From the NCBI GenBank assembly GCA_018608735.1, contig JABAYZ010000100.1, positions 1 through 6,433 of the forward strand: 6,433 bases of DNA, given 5' to 3'. The stretch's first letter is position 1. Every line of letters starts with the position of its first letter. A program made the position numbers and the translations under genes. Positions 1-5,615 of this stretch are shown piece by piece. This stretch comes from Flavobacteriaceae bacterium (GTDB lineage: Bacteria; Bacteroidota; Bacteroidia; Flavobacteriales; Flavobacteriaceae). Below the pieces are notes generated by a model, which made no database searches, was not told the DNA's origin, and was given only the letters and a program-made list of their open reading frames with translations.

Positions 1-2446
1 CCACAGTTGACAGATTTATTGAAGAGAACTCAACTATTCCAAGTAGAGTTTTTTTGCCCCACACGCCATCAATGGTGCCATCATATAAGCCTTCACGTTT
101 TAAATTTGCCTGAATCCTTTTACGTTGGAATTTAGCAAGTTCTATAAATTTATTTTTTAAGTGTGGATATACTGTCCATACAGTAGAATTATACTTCGCC
201 CCTTGTTGCGCCAACAACTGGTCAAATCTATGGGAAAAAATCATCTCCTGTTTAGACAAAATTTGAAAACCCGGACCACTTCTTTTATCGTTGATCCAAT
301 TTCCTATGTAGATGGTGCCGTCTTTAAATACTATTTTACCCTGGCCGGCACGTTTGCCGTTTCTCCACTCGCCTTCAAAAAATACAACATTTGGATCGTT
401 AACCCAGGTATAAATGCCCCTACCATTCCGTATGCCATCTACTATCTCGCCAAAATAACGATCCCCACTTTCATATCTCTGAAGTTTCTTTGTTTTTTTC
501 GTTTGGTTGGCTGAGCTAACCATACATTTTAGATTTCGTCTTTTAGCTTCTGTTATGTAAGGGCGTGCACTAGTTGCAGATCTCCAGCGACTTACGCCAT
601 TAACTGTGGTGGTTGCTCGGGCACAAAGTAACCTTGTTGGACAATTCTTTGTGGAGTCCATGGAACACAACTGATTGTTCACCCTTGGTTTTGGCCTTAG
701 TGTAAGTTCCGTTATTACCCCGCATGCCAGGTTCCGCCTTTTTGCTTGCGCAACGTGTGCTCGGTTATATTGATCCCAGATTAATTCGCCATTTAAATTT
801 TGCGTCGTCGCCTCACTACACAAGTCTATTGCATTGCAAGAACTGGCGGTATTTTTGCACCTAAATGGAATTTTTTTAGCAGTTTTATACACGCCGCAAG
901 AAAGTCCTCGCCTTTTGGCTAAATTTACGTGCCCCTGTAAATTTCCTAGGCTCGTCCAAAACGCGCCACCAGTAGATGTTTTAATAGCAGCATATTTGCA
1001 AAGGTCCTTATCAGTACATTCATAAGCGCTCTTAAAGCAGCTATCGTTTGCACGTGCAGTTTGTTCTACAGTTACCTTACAGTCCAAACCTCTCTGTTTG
1101 GCTGCGTCGCTGTACTTTCGATTGCTATAGCTAGTGTCCCAGCGGCCATTAGATGTTGCCAGCGAACAAAGTATTTCCTCATCGCATAGCTGAGGATTTG
1201 TCCCGCAAGTCACCTTAGTGGTCTCAGCAACGATTGTAGAAGAAGAGTCAGTGACTTGGGTCTCTTTAGTCGAGGCATTTTTTAAAAACGCCCAAACTAT
1301 TAACACCAAAACTGACACTAATAAAAATTTTGCAAACCCAGTCATTTTTTGTGGTGTGTTCTGTGTCGGTTGTGGCACCGGCCGAGGTTGTGGCGCTATG
1401 GATGGCTCTACTGGTGTTGGAACAGGAGGAGGAGCTTGCAACCCGTCAAGTTTACACTGCATGCACTCTTTATCGCGAAACTTTATATGAAGCGAATTTT
1501 GCTGAAATTTGTCACAACGTACGTACCCTTTTGAATGCTCTATTCTTTCAAATATTTGTACCCATGCAGCTGCAGAAGTCCTAGTAGATCCGGTGAAACA
1601 ACTTTCGAAGGCAGATAAAATATTATTTTCCCATTGGAGATGTAAACTAGAAACATGAGGCGCAATAGCCGGGTTTGCAGTATCACCATAGGCATAATTA
1701 CCGGATGTGGCCCTATCATCATTTGTGTTTAGATTAGTTTCTACTTTTGTAACACCAGAGTATGGGTGCAGCCCTCGATTTAAAATTTGAAAATTAAGAA
1801 CTGATAAAGCATATAAATCTTGGCCGCGGCCCAGTGATTGTGGGGATAATCGATTAATAGTTACTTCGGGTGCGATGTAGTCTGGTGATACAAAATCAGA
1901 TGGATAATGTACTCCGTTCCTTTCAAAAGAAAAGCCATCGCAGTCCAGTATAATTACTTCATTTGTTAGTGTATTGATTGCTATATTTTGGGGCTTTATG
2001 TCGATTAAGTAGATATTTTTTTTATGAAATTTTTCTATCTCAATTGATAGATTTTTGGCAATTAAAATCAAATTAGGTAATGCCAGTAGTTTTGTATCGC
2101 TAATTTGGGATCTTAAAATGTTATCATAATAATGATCAACGGTTTTGAATGAACCTAAATCAAACAGCTCCATGGCAAAGCCGATGTTTTGGCTATCTTT
2201 TTGTATGATGCCTAACGGCCAGGCATGAGTTTTGACGAAAGAAAATTCTTGATCATTACCTAATTCAGTTAAGGCCTTAAGTTTTGACCAATTTATTTGG
2301 TCAGGTTTTTTATAAATTTTTAACGCGTAATAACGGCCGTCAATAAACGCCTTGTAAACATCAGCGGTAGCACCACGACCTAAATGATCCTTTGGGTCCT
2401 GTTCAAACATCTGAACTGAGTTTGGAGTAATTAAAGAATAAGCCAA
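1..2446 (-). CDS. Receptor-type Ser/Thr protein kinase of a TerY-P triad, with Cys-repeat, MORN and peptidoglycan-binding-like tail (partial, 3' end off window)
   Basis: The frame stays open from a TAG at 2461-2463 to base 1, over 800 codons, so the C-terminus is missing. Residues here count from the ATG at 2410. Kinase signs: glycine loop LGRGATADVY (10-19), ATP-binding lysine in YALKIYK (K31), catalytic loop YLIDIKPQN (D137, K139, N142), DCDGF replacing DFG (156-160), APE (180-182), and DLYAL (D198). Then come a Cys/His cluster (C299, H308, C316, C319), a Pro-rich linker (324-353), one transmembrane helix (about 358-376), four four-Cys modules (402-629), MORN repeats (about 646-716) and a peptidoglycan-binding-like segment (about 761-788). 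The kinase should be cytoplasmic and the rest periplasmic. I prefer a TTG start at 2446: the added residues AYSLITPNSVQ resemble the strand that precedes the glycine loop, and AGTGG lies 7 bases upstream, whereas the ATG at 2410 has no Shine-Dalgarno. This start is uncertain. It follows the phosphatase gene by 18 bases. Substrate unknown. Confidence 0.9.
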   Translation of the reverse strand, partial: MAYSLITPNSVQMFEQDPKDHLGRGATADVYKAFIDGRYYALKIYKKPDQINWSKLKALTELGNDQEFSFVKTHAWPLGIIQKDSQNIGFAMELFDLGSFKTVDHYYDNILRSQISDTKLLALPNLILIAKNLSIEIEKFHKKNIYLIDIKPQNIAINTLTNEVIILDCDGFSFERNGVHYPSDFVSPDYIAPEVTINRLSPQSLGRGQDLYALSVLNFQILNRGLHPYSGVTKVETNLNTNDDRATSGNYAYGDTANPAIAPHVSSLHLQWENNILSAFESCFTGSTRTSAAAWVQIFERIEHSKGYVRCDKFQQNSLHIKFRDKECMQCKLDGLQAPPPVPTPVEPSIAPQPRPVPQPTQNTPQKMTGFAKFLLVSVLVLIVWAFLKNASTKETQVTDSSSTIVAETTKVTCGTNPQLCDEEILCSLATSNGRWDTSYSNRKYSDAAKQRGLDCKVTVEQTARANDSCFKSAYECTDKDLCKYAAIKTSTGGAFWTSLGNLQGHVNLAKRRGLSCGVYKTAKKIPFRCKNTASSCNAIDLCSEATTQNLNGELIWDQYNRAHVAQAKRRNLACGVITELTLRPKPRVNNQLCSMDSTKNCPTRLLCARATTTVNGVSRWRSATSARPYITEAKRRNLKCMVSSANQTKKTKKLQRYESGDRYFGEIVDGIRNGRGIYTWVNDPNVVFFEGEWRNGKRAGQGKIVFKDGTIYIGNWINDKRSGPGFQILSKQEMIFSHRFDQLLAQQGAKYNSTVWTVYPHLKNKFIELAKFQRKRIQANLKREGLYDGTIDGVWGKKTLLGIVEFSSINLSTV
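47..130 (-). other. Peptidoglycan-binding-like motif in the kinase C-terminus
   Basis: The translated segment reads FQRKRIQANLKREG and then LYDGTIDGVWGKKT. This matches the core of the PG_binding_1 fold (IQ..L...G.Y.G.IDG.WG..T). In this family the motif usually mediates binding to cell-wall peptidoglycan. It continues towards the left edge (LLGIVEFSS), and the gene is cut there, so I cannot see whether another domain follows. Confidence 0.75.
263..475 (-). repeat. MORN repeats in the kinase tail
   Basis: The translation holds about three MORN-type units: RYFGEIVDGIRNGRGIYTW, then FFEGEWRNGKRAGQGKIVF, then YIGNWINDKRSGPGF. The pattern Y-x-G-x(3-4)-G-x-R-x-G-x-G is clear. MORN repeats form beta-hairpin ladders often involved in membrane or protein contact. 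Here they lie after the transmembrane helix and the Cys modules, so they are probably extracytoplasmic. The first unit is slightly irregular because of a VNDPN insertion. Confidence 0.85.
524..1207 (-). repeat. Four tandem four-cysteine modules in the kinase extracytoplasmic region
   Basis: The translated minus strand contains four diverged copies of one module of about 45 residues. Each has the spacing C-x(6-7)-C-x5-C-x(28-33)-C, a conserved LC..A start after the third Cys, a central Trp, and an AKRR-L-C ending (AKQRGLDC, AKRRGLSC, AKRRNLAC, AKRRNLKC). First and last Cys codons lie at 1207-1079, 1039-896, 859-722 and 667-524. The copies start 56, 60 and 64 residues apart. Sixteen cysteines just outside a transmembrane helix suggest two disulfides per module in an oxidising periplasm, but that is inference. 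I cannot name the family with certainty. Confidence 0.85.
1454..1516 (-). other. Possible zinc knuckle between kinase domain and linker
   Basis: Just after the kinase C-lobe the translation shows C299-x8-H308-x7-C316-x2-C319 (RCDKF, LHIKF, ECMQCKL), followed directly by a proline-rich stretch. The C-H-C-C spacing resembles the small zinc-binding element that follows the kinase domain in some bacterial kinases linked to VWA/PP2C genes. Zinc binding is inferred from spacing only. Confidence 0.5.
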
Positions 2447-2464
2447 ATTTAAACCACTGCTCTA

Positions 2465-3901
2465 TTACTCAGACACTTGTTCTTCTGTATTTTGTTTATT
2501 GTTATTTCCTTTTTGTATTTCCGGGGTTAATGAATCGATCGCATTTTTAACGGCATCATTAATTAGTCCTTTATCAGACTTATGCTCTGTCGACGCGTCT
2601 TGATTGTTATTGGTATGGTCTGTGGCATGACTCTCTTCGGCTGCTTCTTGACCGATAACTACTTGATCTTCATTTTGGTCCACTTCCACACTGTTTGATG
2701 CGTCATCATTAGAATGTTGAAGCGAGTTATCATTTTGCAAATTTGCATCAGTAATTGCATCATCCCGCTCCGGTATGAACGCCTGATCAGGCACAATAGT
2801 GTTATTCTCTTCTGCAACTGGATTTTGGAACGCTACATCATTATTCAGTAGCTCATCTGGCTCACGAATTACGAAGTTCAGAACGAGGTAGGATGAAACG
2901 ACGACCGTCAATAAAAGGCAGACTGTTAAAGTGGTTCGTTTGTGAAAAAAGCCAAAAATCAATCCAATAATATTATTTTTTTTTATTTTCCTAGATGTAA
3001 CATTTTCACCTTCAAAAACTATGCTTGGATTTTGGTAAGCAGTTGTGCTGGAGCTATTTTTTTTTTGAATTTTAGGATAAAAATCGGACAGCGAGTTGTT
3101 TTCTTCTGGCCAATACCGGTTGGTTTCCTTGGTGATTTCATTTGAGGCAATTATCACTAATGATTTATCATCATTAGTCTTTTCATCAGCCTGGTCTGTG
3201 CTCATAGTTTGTTCTAAATGCTTATTTTTCTTTGACAATGGGCAATCGATAAAGTCACTTAAGATTTCATAAACCAGCTCGTCTTTCAAGCGGTCTCCAA
3301 CTGATAATAAATCTATTCCGCCATCGGTTCCCGCAATTAACCATGAAACATTTGAAAAGGGTGTTATTCTTAAATGCTTGAGCCAGGTGGATTCAGTAAG
3401 AAAATATGTCTCGTTTTTGTACTCCCCATTCTCTGGCTTTGAGAGATATAATTTCTCATTCAATATGCACTGGTTATTTGTTAGGTTACTCGTGCCACAT
3501 AAAACTGCCCCATCCCCAATATGGGCCACTAAACAAGTATTTTCAAAAAATATCCCGCTAACCAGCGTACAATGGTAGTCAACCAAATCATATGTATCAA
3601 ATTCCTTGTAGAGGAAACTTCTTAAATCGATAATGCACTGTATTATGTAATCGTTTATCCATGAGCCAGGTCCTTTATCTTCAATCATTTCTGGCAGTTT
3701 GGAAAGTTTCTCTGCCATAAATTGAGCTGTAAATGATGATGAAAGCTGTGATTTCTTCGAGGAACCTGCCCCATCGCTCAAACAGAAAGCTACATTTCCC
3801 TTCTTATCTTCGACTATTGCAAAATTATCTTGTTTCTCTTCTCCGTGAGATAAGTGGGATGAGCCGATTACTGATCCACCGCCTACGATCCAATTTGACA
3901 T
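2465..3901 (-). CDS. Membrane-anchored PP2C-type Ser/Thr phosphatase of the TerY-P triad
   Basis: This 478-residue protein should remove phosphate from Ser/Thr residues placed by the kinase encoded just downstream. PP2C motifs appear in order: HLSHGEEKQDNF (16-27), SDGAGSS (D43, metal ligand), CTLVSG (111-116), HIGDGAVL (D130), AGTDGG (D193) and NDDKS (D244/D245). All the expected metal-binding Asp positions are present, so it should be active. A linker (about 255-320) leads to one transmembrane helix (about 323-345), then a 133-residue acidic, Asn/Gln-rich tail that is probably extracytoplasmic. Most TerY-associated PP2C proteins are, to my knowledge, soluble, so the anchor and tail are unusual. 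The ATG follows the VWA stop by three bases, with GGGA 8 bases upstream, so translation is probably coupled. The linker codons contain poly(A) runs of 10 and 9. Confidence 0.93.
   Translation of the reverse strand: MSNWIVGGGSVIGSSHLSHGEEKQDNFAIVEDKKGNVAFCLSDGAGSSKKSQLSSSFTAQFMAEKLSKLPEMIEDKGPGSWINDYIIQCIIDLRSFLYKEFDTYDLVDYHCTLVSGIFFENTCLVAHIGDGAVLCGTSNLTNNQCILNEKLYLSKPENGEYKNETYFLTESTWLKHLRITPFSNVSWLIAGTDGGIDLLSVGDRLKDELVYEILSDFIDCPLSKKNKHLEQTMSTDQADEKTNDDKSLVIIASNEITKETNRYWPEENNSLSDFYPKIQKKNSSSTTAYQNPSIVFEGENVTSRKIKKNNIIGLIFGFFHKRTTLTVCLLLTVVVSSYLVLNFVIREPDELLNNDVAFQNPVAEENNTIVPDQAFIPERDDAITDANLQNDNSLQHSNDDASNSVEVDQNEDQVVIGQEAAEESHATDHTNNNQDASTEHKSDKGLINDAVKNAIDSLTPEIQKGNNNKQNTEEQVSE
2976..2984 (-). 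repeat. Poly(A)9 tract in the phosphatase linker
   Basis: Nine T on the plus strand give nine A in the coding strand (codons for I306 to N309). One extra A gives ATA AAA AAA AAA TAA, an immediate stop. One fewer A reaches a TGA five codons later. This lies only about 14 residues before the predicted transmembrane helix. Confidence 0.9.
3057..3066 (-). repeat. Poly(A)10 tract in the phosphatase linker
   Basis: Ten T on the plus strand give ten A in the coding strand (codons for Q279 to N282). One extra A gives CAA AAA AAA AAA TAG, an immediate stop. One fewer A leads to a TAG about a dozen codons on. Either slip ends the protein after the catalytic domain and before the transmembrane helix. 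Confidence 0.9.
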
Positions 3902-3904
3902 CTT

Positions 3905-4591
3905 TTAAATCCCAACATGCCGCCAAGGATCTGTGTCAGGTAGTTCCACGGTGTCCCCGGGTCTACTACGCGTCACAGCACTTAAACTTTCACTAAGCCA
4001 AACAAAAAATTCGTTAAACTTGGTTTCCTGCATGTCAATGCAGGGTCGATCAGAAATCTCGTCTAGTCGTTTTCCCCCTGAGGCACTATCTATCCCAATT
4101 GGAAAAATCATCACTTTCTTATTAGTGATGGCTTGCTTGCATTTCTCTGCCGCGGTCTTCCAATCACTCTGGAGACTGGTAGGCTCCCCGTCGGACATGA
4201 CAAGCATCCAGGGTCTTGTGTAACTGAGACCAGATTGATTGAGGTTTGATTTAGCTGTTTCTACTAAGTTTAGGCCAAGCTCGAGTCCTTCTGCTAATGG
4301 CGTGTTACCACCTTCTTTTAGTTTAAATGCTGTAAAATAATTGGCGTCCGTCCAATCCATTAGTAGTTCTGCCGTAGAATTTGGACCACCGACTAAAACT
4401 ATAGACACTTGCACTCGAGTGAGGGCTGTACTGTCTGATCTCAGCGCTTTTTCAAACTCTTTCAGCCCTTCATTCAGAAGCTGGATACGTGTCTTGCCTG
4501 AAGATGTTTTTGTAGACATGGAATAAGACGCGTCTAGCACCAAAACACACGGGGTTCTCTGATTGGGATTGTTTACGTAATCGACTGTCAT
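3905..4591 (-). CDS. TerY-like von Willebrand factor A (VWA) domain protein
   Basis: This 228-residue protein is almost entirely one VWA domain, and it is first in the minus-strand operon. The metal-ion-dependent adhesion site is intact: DASYS (D20, S22, S24), the Thr in GGNTPLAEG (T97), and the Asp in VMSDGEPT (D134). IFPIGI at 162-167 is the usual strand after it. No signal peptide or transmembrane segment is visible, so it should be cytoplasmic. In TerY-P systems the VWA protein is encoded with a PP2C phosphatase and a kinase and is thought to act as a scaffold or regulated partner; its exact job is not settled. The ATG is supported by AAGGTG at 4606-4601, 9 bases upstream. I leave the gene symbol empty because tellurite-operon linkage (terABCDEZ) is not seen here. 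Confidence 0.93.
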   Translation of the reverse strand: MTVDYVNNPNQRTPCVLVLDASYSMSTKTSSGKTRIQLLNEGLKEFEKALRSDSTALTRVQVSIVLVGGPNSTAELLMDWTDANYFTAFKLKEGGNTPLAEGLELGLNLVETAKSNLNQSGLSYTRPWMLVMSDGEPTSLQSDWKTAAEKCKQAITNKKVMIFPIGIDSASGGKRLDEISDRPCIDMQETKFNEFFVWLSESLSAVTRSRPGDTVELPDTDPWRHVGI

Positions 4592-4600
4592 AATCTATGG

Positions 4601-4606
4601 CACCTT
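4601..4606 (-). promoter_or_regulatory. Ribosome binding site of the VWA gene
   Basis: AAGGTG on the minus strand lies 9 bases before the ATG at 4591, a good Shine-Dalgarno match that fixes this start. Confidence 0.7.
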
Positions 4607-4648
4607 AGCTTTTAAGTCGGTGACAAGTCTTTAAATTAAATAAGACCG

Positions 4649-4677
4649 CCGACCCACTAACACAAGAGTCGTATAAT
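4649..4677 (+). promoter_or_regulatory. Possible sigma70-type promoter for the RDD/ClpP-like operon
   Basis: A perfect -10 hexamer TATAAT lies at 4672-4677. With a 17-base spacer the -35 would be CCGACC (4649-4654), only three of six matches, so an activator might be needed. The -10 shares its bases with the minus-strand -10. The leader to the start codon would be about 150 bases, longer than usual, so another start cannot be excluded. Confidence 0.35.
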
Positions 4678-4701
4678 GTGAGAAACTTTCTTGTTGGTCA
4701 A
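4673..4701 (-). promoter_or_regulatory. Predicted sigma70-type promoter for the VWA-PP2C-kinase operon
   Basis: On the minus strand, TTGACC (4701-4696, five of six matches) is followed by a 17-base spacer and CATTAT (4678-4673, four of six matches). Transcription would start roughly 75 bases before the VWA start codon. No other minus-strand promoter as good was seen between the divergent genes. Predicted by eye only. Confidence 0.5.
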
Positions 4702-4757
4702 GAACAGAGAAAAAATCTTTTTAAAGTAAACTATTGCGAACCAGCGTTAGTATTTTT

Positions 4758-4776
4758 AAGGATCTTTTGTATCCTT
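4758..4776. repeat. Short inverted repeat in the divergent intergenic region
   Basis: AAGGAT and ATCCTT, each 6 bases, are separated by 7 bases. It lies in the leader of the plus-strand operon. It could be an operator half-site pair or a weak hairpin, or chance. It is not a terminator: the stem is short and no U-tract follows. Confidence 0.3.
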
Positions 4777-4823
4777 GACTCTATTTACTAGTTTTGCTCA
4801 CGTTGAAATATCAATTGGTCATC

Positions 4824-4828
4824 AGAGG
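4824..4828 (+). promoter_or_regulatory. Ribosome binding site of the zinc-ribbon RDD gene
   Basis: AGAGG lies 8 bases before the ATG at 4837 and fixes this start. Confidence 0.65.
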
Positions 4829-4836
4829 CAAAATTC

Positions 4837-5613
4837 ATGAAGTATTGCAGTACATGTAGTGAACCGGCACAAAACACCATGGTTATGTGTGCTCAATGTG
4901 GCGCAAGAAGTTTTTCAGATATGCCGCATGTTACGCCAGCTAGTGCCAGTCCACCTGAGGTGATTGACGATCAAATTCAGCCTGTGAATACTGGTAATAT
5001 TAATACTTTGCCTCCGAAATTTAACGGTAATGCGTCGGGCGTGGGAGTTGTTCCTGAAGGTTGGCTCGCATCCCCGCCCACCCCTTGGCGACGTTATGCA
5101 GCCAGAATGCTGGACATCACATTTTTTGGATACCTAGGCTTTGCTGTTATAGGTTTCGTGTATTACGCAGTTGCCCCGTACTCGGCAGATAAGTTCTTTT
5201 CCATCTTCAGTGGGCCAGGCGGCACTGTATTAGATTTAGTGATTACCGCACTAGTTGGATGCGTCTTGAGCGGTGCTGTGATAGGTTTGTCAGGAAGTTC
5301 ATTGGGTAAGTTATTGTTTGGATTAATGGTTGTAGACAATAATGGCAATAAGATCGGCGCCGTTCAAGGAATGCAACGTGATATAGCTGTTTATTTACGG
5401 GGTCTCGGCCTTGCCATTCCATTGGTATCTTTATTCACACTTTGGATTGCATACTCAAAATTGAAAGAGACGGGATCAACTAGTTGGGATACAGATAAAA
5501 ATTGTGTTGTGTGGCATAGACCCAGTGGTCCGGGGCAATATTTATTGAATGTTATCGGTATTTTTATTTTGATACTTCTTAACGCCGCAGCCAGAGTATT
5601 GAATGCAATGTAA
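4837..5613 (+). CDS. Zinc-ribbon and RDD-domain membrane protein
   Basis: This 258-residue protein begins with a zinc ribbon, CSTC and CAQCG (C4, C7, C18, C21), followed by a Pro/Asn-rich flexible linker (about 28-80). The RDD family membrane domain comes next: PWRRYAARMLDI (84-94) carries the typical Arg and Asp at the start of the first helix, then SLGKLLFGLMVVDNNG (155-170), and WDTDKNCVVWH near the end. About four membrane segments are likely (roughly 94-113, 130-152, 185-207, 234-252), with the ribbon in the cytoplasm. RDD proteins are poorly understood; some have been proposed to be ion transporters. The substrate here is unknown. AGAGG at 4824-4828, 8 bases upstream, supports the ATG. 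It is transcribed away from the VWA operon and its stop is two bases before the next gene's ATG. Confidence 0.9.
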   Translation: MKYCSTCSEPAQNTMVMCAQCGARSFSDMPHVTPASASPPEVIDDQIQPVNTGNINTLPPKFNGNASGVGVVPEGWLASPPTPWRRYAARMLDITFFGYLGFAVIGFVYYAVAPYSADKFFSIFSGPGGTVLDLVITALVGCVLSGAVIGLSGSSLGKLLFGLMVVDNNGNKIGAVQGMQRDIAVYLRGLGLAIPLVSLFTLWIAYSKLKETGSTSWDTDKNCVVWHRPSGPGQYLLNVIGIFILILLNAAARVLNAM

Positions 5614-5615
5614 CA

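Noticed and set aside
524..1207. The repeated cysteine region as a DNA-level tandem repeat or recombination product.
   Set aside because: The similarity is at protein level only; the copies are highly diverged at the DNA level and differ in length.
1339..1440. Gly-rich plus-strand translation (GCGTGRGCG...) as a small cysteine/glycine protein.
   Set aside because: It is the antisense of the proline-rich linker of the kinase; Pro codons read backwards give Gly and Trp.
161..1584. Several plus-strand open frames of 60-117 codons (161-514, 834-1025, 1218-1490, 1330-1584).
   Set aside because: All lie opposite the kinase gene, whose minus-strand frame is open throughout and carries clear domains. 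Their translations show no recognisable motif and no good ribosome binding site.
2942..4526. Plus-strand open frames opposite the phosphatase and VWA genes, such as 2942-3145, 3733-3996 and 3933-4223.
   Set aside because: They are antisense shadows of genes with complete catalytic motifs.
4775..4780. TTGACT as a -35 element for the RDD gene.
   Set aside because: No acceptable -10 hexamer lies 15-19 bases downstream (the bases there are around TCACGT).
4758..4780. Hairpin AAGGAT/ATCCTT as a terminator or riboswitch.
   Set aside because: The 6-base stem is AT-rich, no U-tract follows, and there is no larger conserved fold visible; kept only as a low-confidence inverted repeat.
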